Source: Amphibalanus amphitrite (taxonomy: Eukaryota > Arthropoda > Thecostraca > Balanomorpha > Balanidae). Taken from it: 64,000 nt of DNA. A program made the translations under genes and the position numbers. Positions 18,515-30,500 of the stretch are shown piece by piece. The notes under the pieces are model-generated. The model saw only the letters and a list, made by a program, of their open reading frames with translations. It searched no databases and was not told where the DNA came from. The DNA lies in NCBI RefSeq assembly GCF_019059575.1, contig NW_024882755.1:124001-188000 (forward strand), given 5' to 3'. The number at the start of each line of letters is the position of its first letter. The stretch's first letter is position 1.

Positions 18515-21500
18515 CTGTGGGCAGAGAGGAGGGCACAGAGTTTAGAGTGAAAAACGCAAAACATGCACATATTCTGCGGAAGAGAAATGGAGCGGCGAAG
18601 GGTGGGAAGGACGGATGGGAATACTCGGAGCTAAGCCGTAATCGCCACACCATATGTGGAAGGCTTTTGATGTCAATACATACATACATACATACATACC
18701 TGGGAGGGGAGGGAAGCTATGGGAGAAGAAGAGGCAGCAAGGGATCTGAAAAGAGATGCGATAGTGGGAAAGACTTCAAAACAAAAGCTAATAGTTCTCT
18801 TCGTAGGACATAAACACCTTTTTCAATATGCATTAAGACTAACGCATATTCTGTAAAAGCACCGCTCTTCACACAAGACAAGTTCCGCACTGACCTGTCG
18901 ACAGTCCGAGCTGAGGGTTTCCCTGGCAGAACTTCACGGAGAACTTGTCGAGCATGGTCTGCAGGTAGTTGCCGCGGTCCTCGGGCGGCTGCACCTTGCT
19001 GAACAGCTTCCTGAGCGCAGCCGGAAGGAACTGGTCGCGGTAGTTCTGCAGGTCCATCACCAACGTCATCACGTCTCGCCTGTGGGGAGAACGGCAGACA
19101 GGGGTTTTAGACAGATACTCTACAAAGGACGGGCAGACGATACTCCGGGCAGGTCGGATTGGCGGGAGCGTAGATGGAAGGGAGGGGTTAGCAGGGAACA
19201 GTAGACTAAATTTGTCAGGCCGACCGACGTCAGACAGGCGGAAGGAATCAGCAAACAAACTGGGACGCAAGCGTCAAACGATCACTGGTGAAAATCAAGA
19301 TTATTCTGTGTCATAATTTCTCTGATCCTTCACGAACAAAAGAGCGACGCATGAATTTTCGTCCTTACCTAATACACGATTTAAATAAATTTTCGTAAAA
19401 TTAAGACGAGAATAAGAAAAAGTGTACCCGGGACAAACTATTGGCCCGTTCTATCCCCACACGCATATCGGTTCTACGTGTCACCGTATCATCCCCCTGC
19501 ACCGGCGACTGACCGCTGGTCCAGGTATCGCCGCATCTGCTGCGGGTTCATCTGGCTGCTGCTGTGTAGAAACATGGCGATCTCGGCCGGGTCGTCATCG
19601 ACCAGACCGCGGCTGATGAAATACTGCATTCCCTGCGGAAAGGTGTTGATAAAGCGGTGTGAGAGGCGTGGCAGGGACCGTTTACGCCGATCAGACGAAC
19701 AGCGGATTGACTTTCCTGATTTGCCTACGGTTACCTACCTGAAATGCATCAGCCACAAATTTGAGTTCGGCTAAGCAAAAAATGCACCTGTTTGCAGAAT
19801 GCGACCCGTCGGGAGGAAAAAAGCCGTAAGTCGCATTTTTATCGATTTTTCGTTTTTGATATCGTTGGAAAGCTCTTTTCATGACGCGTTTAATGGTACT
19901 GCTCAAACGTGTGTACACTCAAAAATGAAAATATTATATATAATATAAAAATTCAAAAACGGATTTGTTACATCAGGGATAGCAAAACACGCAGGAAGAA
20001 AGCCGTATCCTTAAATTCGGCAGATACGGCATTTATGCAAAATTTCAAACAAAGAATATGGAACTGATAAGTCAGAAAGAAAGCCGCATCTTGTAGATAC
20101 GGCTTTTATTTGATGGTGGCCTGTGAAATATGAGCCGAATCGTTGGTCCAGGCAGTTTGGAAGAAAGCCGTATCTACTCATTAGCATGGCTTCGGCATAT
20201 CCTGGACGGAACAGTTGAACATTTACACAAACATGCTACGTGATCGCAGCAATATGTGACCATTTATAGGGGAATTTTAATTGAAATAAAATAGGGAGTG
20301 AACTTGAAAAGTTTGAAGCTAACAGAACTTTGCCAGCTCGGTGGTGTCAGCAGGGTGCCGGGCATTCAGTATTTTGATGTGCTAACCAGCCGGGAGCGCC
20401 AGTATAATCCGACCGTTCTTTTCCCCAGCTTCGTTTAAAATTGCAATAAAAATACCCGATCTAGCCTCCCCCATGATTAATTTGTCCTCCCTGTCCCCAC
20501 CCCACCCCAAAACCAAAATAGCATCATGTTAAGTTCGACCCGGTAATCATCATAGACATGCAGCTCGTAACCGGCACGCTTAGTACGACGACCTACAATC
20601 TTTGTCGTAAAACCGTTGAAGATATAGTGAAGATATAGTTGAATACCGTGAAAGGTCGATTGCTATTGCCAACCTCGTCACATTCACTGTGATAATTGTG
20701 ACCACGCCCATGGATCTTTGGGACGTCATCCCCTGTCACTTCCATTCCTGGTCAATGACTTTACCGTCTTCTTTCCGGCTCCCTCATACCCATGATGCTC
20801 AATCATATTGGAAATTTAGGCTACCTTGTAGCACCCACACAAGCCCAACATTGTCATATTCTACGGGCAGCTGCCCAGAGCCTACCAGCACAGCTGTGGC
20901 CGGTGAAGGATGCAGCAAGGCGTACTGAATAGCCCTCTGCTCTGTTGCAGTAGGCGCTATAATCAGAGCTCTGTGAATACGAGTGCACATGCAGGGGCCT
21001 TTTGAGGGTGCGCCCTCTAAAGGGCGTTCCCGCAGACGTGTGGAGCTCTCAGCAGTCTAGCGATCTCCGACAATGAGGCGGAATTTGCTTACACCCTCAG
21101 CCGCGGCACAGTGCTGTCGCCCTAGATGTTTCGCACAGGCTTTGTAGATGCAGTTTCTTTACAGGAATTCCTGAAGTTCTACACAATCCTCTATTTTGGT
21201 TCAGGAGCCCGGCGGTTCCGTGCTTGTAGCTGCGCACCACGTGACTTAACAGCGTCCCTTTTCCGGGAACCTGGTCGGAAACACGGAGGTCCCCAAGCGT
21301 TTTCGTTTTAATTATATGAATCCAATTAGTATCACAACATGCTATAATCCAACTATCTAACATTCACTGCCAGTAAAATGCAACAGCTTACCATTTAAAG
21401 CTGGCAAAATTGACCCCAAAACACCACATGCCTCACCCCTCGCAACCGACGCTGACGCCATGCTGGTTACGGCGGATGAACACAATTTATAAACAATCAA

Positions 21501-24500
21501 GGCTGCAAAAATATCAGATGCGTTTCGCGTGCACAATTTTTTATCGCAGCCAGAAATGACAAACAATATCAAGGTTCTCAAATTGTTATGTCTAAAGCGC
21601 GGACAACTTTAAATTTGAGAAAAGCGATTATTACTCGATGAAATTCAAAGAGGTGTCCTAACCTAACCTAACCTAACCTAACCTAACCTACTGATTTTTG
21701 CCTAACGAGCTTAAAGAAGCCTAACCTAACCTACTGATTTTGCCTACCAGGCATAAAGAAACCTAACCTAACCTAACCTAACCTAACCTACTGATTCTTG
21801 CTTACCGGGAATCCTAACCTAACCTAACCTAACCTAACCTAACCTAACCTAACCTAACCTACTGATTTTTGCCTACCAGGCATTAAGGAACCTAACCTAA
21901 CCTAACCTAACCTAACCTACTGATTTTTGCCTACCGGGAATCCTAACCTAACCTAACCTAACCTACTGATTTTTGCCTACCAGGCATTAAGGAACCTAAC
22001 CTAACCTAACCTAACCTAACCTACTGATTTTTGCCTACCGGGAATCCTAACCTAACCTAACCTAACCTAACCTAACCTAACCTAACCTAACCTAACCTAA
22101 CCTACTGATTTTTGCCTACCGGATAAGGAAATAGTTACTTGCAGGAATAGATTGCAGGCAATAGTAAATCAAATATTTTCAGGTTAAGTGGTCATGCATC
22201 AGGCTTCAGGCCTTCGGCCTGAAGCCAGATACATAACCATTTAACCTAAAAATATTTGATTTACTATTGCCTGTAATCTCTCCTAAGGCATTGCCTTCGG
22301 CACTGCACTGCTTCGCCACGAGTTGGCCACCGACGAAAACATGCACAGTACAGGCGAAGAAATGTTGGACGAAGAATGAAAATATGTACAGACAAAAAAA
22401 TGCACGGACCAAAAAACGAAAATAAAGAAAATGCACGAACGAAAATATTTACGAACGAAACATTTCTGAAGACTTTTTCAGAAAAGTCGCTATCATTCGT
22501 CGACAGATCTGGCGCATCTCGTGAGGCGCTTTACCGAAAAAGAAAATTACCGAATTCTCTTCTATTGAAAATTAAAAATACAGAACCGTAATGTAATTCC
22601 AAAATTATTTGTGTATATCTATCACTTTTTCATAAAAATAGTACCCCCCCCCCCCCACCCAAAACCCCGGTTTCCCACAGTTCCCCTAGTGTGTTGGGTT
22701 TTATGAAGATACTACATTTCTGCGTAATGGTATTTAACAACAATTGACATGTTGACAACAGACCGTCGTGCGGCTCCACCGAGATCGTGGTAAGAATACG
22801 ATTAGTTAGCTTTTGGTCTTAAAATTATCGATCAGATAACTGGAAACCACATTATTCTTACTAAACATGAGTTTCTCTATAGAATGATGTCTATATTATA
22901 GGGATTAACTAATTTTTGAAGCGGGGACCTCCATGTGTACCGCCGGGAACCTTGTGTCCAGCTAATCAGCAACATTCCCACTCATCGTCTCTTGCCCCCT
23001 TGAAGTGCTTTGAGGTCTGCAGATCGACGATGGGAAACTACACTATCTCGGTTCTCTCGACATTGTCGCCGTGGCTCCGGCGCAGCGGCAGACCTGCACA
23101 CTCATCTCTCCGAATATATCGGTGGCTCAGAATTAACTCTGGAGTCCAGTGTAATAGAAAATTGAAGCACCGTACAAAGACAGCATTCGTGATTCCCCTT
23201 GTTGGTTGCAGGCACGTAGCCAGGATTTTGCTCAGGGATGGGCCACAGGTCGCTGCCTAGTGTCGTGCCCCTCCAGAAAAGGAAAACTCCTCGGATTTGG
23301 CCCACTATCTCTTGGGGTGTGGTGCACAGTGTAAAATTTTTCCGGTATTAGCCTGGAAAATCACAGTTAATGAAATCTGCTAATTTTTCATCCTGGCTCA
23401 TAATTTTCATCTTTCAACACAAATGCACCAAATCCTTATTCAAATCGGTTAAAATGTCCCAAAATAATGTTAGAAGGTTAAAAACTGCACCTATCATGAA
23501 AACCACAAAAAATATATACATGATAAATTATACGCACCTTCATTTCCAATCAGCAATGATAGTAATGACACATGGAAATATCTCAGCACAGTGTATGTAT
23601 CATGCGCTTCGTGATTGCCTCGATTAAAAAAAGAAACAGAACAATAAAAAGGTGTAGGTAAGTGCAGATAAATACACTCGATAATACAATATTATCAATC
23701 AAATAATGTCTAAAAATTAAAATTAAATTAATTTATTGCTTTTGTATAAACATTCCCTGAAGAATTGCATTAAACTAGTTCTACAACTGAATGATGAAAT
23801 TAGGATGAAAAAGCATTAAAAAGGCCAGGCTGAGGATGAAATTTTCCAGGTAACCGCGGGGATCTCTCACGCCTTCATGAAGTTTCCAAATCATCTGCTG
23901 TTTGGATAAGCATGTTAAATGGATCGTTCTCCATGTTTGCTGAAGATATAATCGAAAAATATTGAATATTAGGGAAATTATAGCTGTTTTCTTACAGAGT
24001 GTCCGAGGATGAAAAATTCTTCGATTTTTAGTCACCAGTCGAGAATGCTTGTAGGGAGTCTAGTCAATATTTTTATGACTGTAATGCATTTTTTAGAAGA
24101 TAAGACACTGGACTTCGTTATAAGATACATACAAACTCTTAGATTGCTGTTGATATAAAAATATTGCCTTTCGAAAATGAACAAAAATTTCATCCTCGGA
24201 CTGGTGTCCAGGCTGCAACATGGACGCAAGCTATCTCATGATTTGATGAAAGATATGGCAAATACTATACATATGTGACAGCCTCGATCATTTTTGAACT
24301 GTGTGGTGCAAGTTTCTTCCGATTTGATGCCATGCAGGCTGGGTAATGTCTCGAGGGAAATTGCACCTCTTACGGTGCCGGGGGCCGGGTTCAGTTTAAT
24401 GCAACGCAATTATTTAGTAGCCGCATTTGCTGGCGCCAGCGTGACAAACTACGGCGCAAACAACGCGTCGCGTGCCTTCCGTTTTCAGAGAGGGTAATGA

Positions 24501-27500
24501 TCAGTAGGCGGAACTATGGTCAAGCGTACCCATTTTCGGGAACGCATTTTCGTTCCCATATTTGGGAACGATAAACCCAAATATGGGAACGCCATGTAGG
24601 CATTATTTAAAACAAGAAAAAGAACCGTTAAATGACGTCCAAAAAATATAAAACGATCGTGAACCGCCTGATATTTGTCTCAATATTGTTGGGAAAGAGT
24701 TTGATATTGTAAGGCCCATCGTAGTTTCAAATCGTTCGCCTATTTCTAAAGCAGTCCATCATCCGGGCCGCGAGCCCAAATTTGGGAACGCTCTCGTACA
24801 CTGGCGCTGCAAGCGTTCCTTATTATGGGAACGGCGTACCCAAAATTGGGAACGATTTCACCGACGCCTTTCAGGGGCTCTTTTCATTAACAAGCATCAC
24901 GTCCAACGCCGCAAATTATTGTTAACCCGCGCGGGGCTGGGGGGGTAAATTTTACCCCCCCTCGCGAATTTTTGCGATATCTCAAAAACGGCGGCGCGCA
25001 GCGCCGCCAAACTTTCAGTACCTTTTCTTACATCAATTTGACACCTTCCCTGAAAATTTGAGCGAAATCTGTCGGAAATTTTTTGAGAAATTGACGTTTT
25101 AGTGACGTCATGTTCGCCATTTTTGCCTCAAAAACGGCAAAAGTTCAAACGCCGCTAACATCTTCATTTTTAAAGGAATCAAGACGTAACAAAAAAGGTT
25201 ATACGTAATTTTACTTTGTCTATCAAATGGCTATCTCGGTTTTTTGAAAATTTTGGATTTTGGCCTAAATTTTTTCAAAAAACTGATTTTTTTGGGGAAA
25301 ATCATTATAAAATCCAAAATTTTGAGTCTATCGAAAAAACCGGAATATATGTCAGAGAAGTGGTCTATGTGCATCTACATACCAAATTTTAGAAGAATCG
25401 GTTCAAAAATGTGGGAGTTATTCAAAATTTTATGACGTCACGACACACAAAATTTTTGAAAAATGACTTTTTTGGAAGTTCTAGACCTCGTACGGAAACA
25501 AAAATAGCACCATTCGATTCGCCGTGAAAAACTGCATCAGATAGACACCTTTTTAGGCCTTAACAACCAACTTCAAAATTTGACCTCACTTGACCTGACC
25601 TTGACCTGACCTCGACCTGAAATACATCCAGAGGTGGTCCATATCACTTATTGAGTGTGCCTATTGAATTCTATGAGTAAAATGACCCAAAAAACATGTG
25701 TCGCACATGCCCTTTTCTATATTTTGTTTTTTGGTGACCTGACCTGACCTGACCTTGACCTTGACCTCTGAATGATATTGTATGCAACTAATATTGTCTT
25801 GGTAGCCTAAGAACACGTTTTGGGCGATCAGTCTCAGTCCATGACTCCATTCTTCGGCAACTACGGTGCAAGGCCGATACTGTAGAAACTTGCAATTTGT
25901 ACCCTTGACCTGACCTTGACCTTGACCTCAAACTTTAAATTAAGTACATGTTTTTAGTAGTTCGTGATGAGAGCTTTCGATTGGCGTTTGAATTTTCCAA
26001 ATCGGACCATTAGTTCGGGAGATAACAGGGGGGGGGTAAAATTTACCCCCCCCCCCCAGCCCCGCGCGTTCGGCTGGAGACCCCAGCCCCGCGCGGGTTA
26101 ACGCAACAATCATCAGATGACCTTTCCGGCAAGACCGTCGCATGTTTCGCCCGGTCTTCTGCGCTTTTATTCCCGTCGATCTCGCAGCGGGCACGCCCCC
26201 CTCTGCAGGATTACGTAATTCACAACGCTCAGCGATGTTCAACAAGGTCTTCCATGCCTATATCCACCGTCCGCGCCGAGGGTGGAGACATGTCAAGCAC
26301 CTGTCTGTTTATCACCGATAGTTGACGAGCACAAGTAAGTATCCAAAAATGGGAACGCTGAAATGTTTCACTCTCAAAACACCTAGTCCCAATATAAATC
26401 TACTTTTTTCCTTTCTTAATGAGTGTAAGTGGCAAAAGGCCTGGTAGGATGGGCACGAGAAATGATCAAAATTAGCATGGAAATTATAAATAAGGCACAT
26501 AGGGCGACCTGCATAAAAGAAATTCCCCCAAAACGATCGTACCCCCAAAATACCGAAGGCAAAAACCACGCTCATGACGCTCCTTAAAAGCAATGCTAAA
26601 CAGCTAGCATCCAAATAAAATATGTCTTTCAGGGTTGATAAAATACAGCTGAATAATTTTAAACCACTTAAACTGAGTTTATAACAGTAGTTCGGTAAAT
26701 TCACTCGCGTTCCACGCGGTCGTCCGCCCCGACACCAAAAGTCAACAATATTACCTCGGGACCGTACGCGTCTTCGCTTGCATTTGTCAGGATCTGGTGT
26801 CGATAGTATGAAAGTTCATAACCAGGCGAAAATTATTATAGTTGACCTCAAACTAAAAAATGCTTCATTTTCCTTAAAATTGCATGCTAAATGTCGTATA
26901 ACCCATATTTCCACCATTCTGTCATTTTTAAAAAATCATTAAAAATATCATTCCACGGTCAATTTCCTTGTTCCACGGTCAGATTAAAGATAACTTTATG
27001 GAGATTTAGTAGAGACGTTAATTAGCATGCACTTTTTCGAGACGTGATGCACTAACACTGGCGGTCCCAGGGGGGGGGGGGCCACGGGGGCCATGGCCCC
27101 CCCTTTGGTGCTGAAAGGTGGGGCCATACTATCTTTTGGCCCCACCTTTCAGATCGAACAAAAGTCCTAGAAAAGCTTTTTGTATGTTTCATTTTCTTTC
27201 TTGCGCCATCAAAGGACGTAAATTTCACTCATGAGTGGGCTCAGTTTCGTATTCTGTCAATTTGGCGGTCAGCGTCGCTGGCACCGGTTCACGAGTATGG
27301 CCGCATCTTACATGGAATATCAGCGTGGGTTTACTTGAGGCTCTCGTAGGCCCAGCAATGGCTGGCATGAGACCTCTTCGGCAGTGGCGGGTGGGCCCTG
27401 CCAAAGGAGCGTGGCTCTAAGACACTAAAGTAAGACCTCATGGGTTGGTGCTGTGCACCTCAGAAGCCCGGTGGTGACGCCGTATGCCGGCTTGGTTTCT

Positions 27501-30500
27501 TAAGGATTAGCGTGGGATCTCCGGGGCCTGCATAGAGTTTGCATTAGCTAGTATGTAATTTCAGAGGCCTGTATGTAATGTGTACACAGTGGCGGTCGCG
27601 GGGGGCATCAGGGCCATGCCCTCCCAAGGCACATAAAGGGGGCCATCATATCATTTCCCCCCCCCTCAAGCAACCGATGGGCCCCCATAGGTGTATGGGA
27701 CCCTGGCCCTGATTCGATCGTCACGAGGCTAAAAAAACACGCCCACACCGGTCTTTGAGCGTCCAACACTGACCTCTGAGGGAACTTCAGTGGCGGTCAA
27801 GCGCCCACGTTGACCGCTAAGAGCCCACATCGACCTCTGAGGCCTCACATCTGACCTATGAGGACCCCTTACCGGCCTCAGGGGCCCCAACCGGCGTCTG
27901 AGGGTCTCACACCGGTCTCTAGTGGCCTTATTGCTGTCTCTGGTGTCCCAAGACGAACATTTAGGTGCCAATGAGGGCCCCGCATTGGCTGCTGAAGACC
28001 CGATGCTGGCCTCTAAGGGCCTGCATTGGCCTCTGAGGAGGGCTCATCTTGGCCTTTGAGGGCCCTCTGCTGGCCTCTGGGTTCCAACGACGGCTCATTC
28101 CGGTCTTTTAGGGCCCCGCGCTGACCTCTGAGGGCCCCATGTTGGCCTGTAATGAGTAGGACCCACATAAGCCTCCGAGAGCCCAACTCGGTCTCTGATG
28201 GTCTCAAACTACTGGCCTTTGCAGTTTGCAGGCCCTGTACTGGTCTCTGAGGGCCCTTAACTGGCCTCTAAGTCAAAACATACATGGGTGGGCTTCTGAA
28301 GATCACAGGGCCCACGCAGACTCCTGCACAGCCGTACGTTGGTCCTGATCGAGATTACTTTACGTCCTGATGGTCCCGCGCAGATTCCCTCATATTTCGA
28401 CGTCGGGACCCCATGAGCCGGTGTGGGTCCTGGGGCTGGCAGAGACTGATGAAGTCCTTAGGGCTCAGGGCCAGTCTTTTTAGCAGTAGGACTATAAGGC
28501 AGGTTGAGTGAGCCCCAATAGAGCCGTTGCGAGGCCCCGCGCGAGTCGTGTGCGGCCCTCAGATGCCAATTTTGAAAACCAGGAACCTGTGGGGCCGGGG
28601 GTCTCCAGAGGTCGGTGTACCTATTCTCTCCCGCCGCCAAACAGCTATATGGGTAAATGTCATAGTCTGAAAATGATCTCTGGGTTTCACATGCTTGTTC
28701 AAAGCAAGAGGTATCCGTACTTTTCCGAATTGTTTTATTGTGGTAAGGTCATGAATCCGCGTGCCCGACCTTCCAGTATATGCTACACCGATCCGTCGCC
28801 ATGGTGCAGTGGCCCGACCGGTGGAAACACCGTGGGACGGGAAATGGAACTGGTGCTTTTGAGATTTCACGCAAGAATGAGGTGGATGAAGCATAAGTAA
28901 TGCCAACTGCGCGGCGCCTCGTGGACGTAAAAATTAGCCGATCACCCCCCCCCCCCCCTCCCCCGGTGACTGATAAATGTTATGTCCCGCGAGTGTGACT
29001 TTGGCCCCCCCTTTTGCGAGCGGCTGCGACCGCCAGTGTGCACTAATGAGTTTTAGTGCGCGAACGGCCGAAAAATTGCCTTCCGTAGTCATAAATGGGA
29101 ACGCTCGTTCCCATATTTGGGAACTCCGTTCCCAAAAATGGGAACGTTCCTATATTTGGGTACTCATGACCATTAGGGTGTGTCACTAATCGCAATGCAA
29201 GGTGCTCCATCGATTTTATTGTGCTCCACTCATGTGGAAAGGGCGTGGCATTGTTAATTTCCCGCAAATTTTAACCCCCAGGCGGCGCCGAGCGAGAGAA
29301 GTTTGCCCTATCTCACAACATAGGCGACCCTAGCGCCCCTGGCGGCTGTTTGCGAAACTAACAGGCCGTTGACTGTATGGGCTTATCCCTGCTTTCTGTA
29401 AGCGCGTCTAGGGACAAATAATAGTATGGGCAGATTGCAGAGAGTGCAAGCTAATGACGAATACCTATAATGAATACAATATATTGTCACAGGGGCCCAG
29501 GAACATTCTTCAAGTTGGGGTGCAAGCCCAAAATACCTGACATGACGCATATGAAATAGTAGCGTAGTCAGGGGGTCCCAGGAGGCACGTGCCATCTAGT
29601 CCCCCCCCCTATCGCATTCAGAGGACCCCTCGGGTCGGAGGGGCTCTGTGGCACCAGTTTACCGCTCAGGGTCTATGCTGGCCATATTTCGATTCAGAAA
29701 GAATAGGGCTCGTAACAGCACCTCGTGAGTCCAAAGAAGCCTCACTAAATTGTCCATGAGGGTTACACGCCGGCTTCTGAAGGCTACTGGCGGCCTCTGA
29801 GGGCCCTTTACCGGCCTCTTATGGCCGCTAGCGTGCCTCTGAGAGTCCTTGCCGGCCCAAGAGGGGCCATATCTAGGGCCTTACGCCAACCTGTAATCAG
29901 TAATGGCCTCACACCAATGTCTCAGACGGCCCCATTACGACGATTGTGAGACTGAGGGCCCTCACTGGTGCTTCTGAGAGCCCACCCGGCCATAAAGACC
30001 CCTGCGGTACCAACTGACCTCTGAGGGTCCACGCTGACTATATTTCAGCTGAGAAAGACCTCACAGGTCTCGTAAGAGCACCTCATGAGCCCCTAAGTAG
30101 CCACACTAAGATCTCCGTCAGGGTCTACGCCGGCTTCTGAGGATCCCATAACGGAGACCGTGAGGGCCCTCAGCAGGGCCTCTGAGGGTTCACAACCAGC
30201 ACCTCTGAGAGACCCACACCAGTGTTTCTAAGGGCCCATAAGGACACCACTGAGGGTCCCCCAAGCCAGTGCCACACCATTTATGCAACCCTATATTGGT
30301 GGCTCTGAGGTACCCACACCTGCGCCTGTGAGGGTTCGGCAAAAGCATATCTGACGGCCACCTACCTGCAACTCTGAGGGCCCTACATCAGAGACTGAGG
30401 GCCGCACTGGCGTCTCAGAGTACCTTGTCGGTATCTAAGGACCCCACAGGGCTTCTGAAGATGCCGCCGGCCTCTGTGGGCCCCTTGCCGGTCTGAGGTC

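Noticed and set aside
21657-22126. True chromosome end
   Set aside because: Unique DNA and FBXO8 exons continue on both sides, and spacers interrupt the array.
28508-28906. Overlapping ORFs of about 115-130 codons inside the hAT-like element
   Set aside because: No transposase motif (no hAT dimerisation motif); likely chance frames at the end of the minisatellite.
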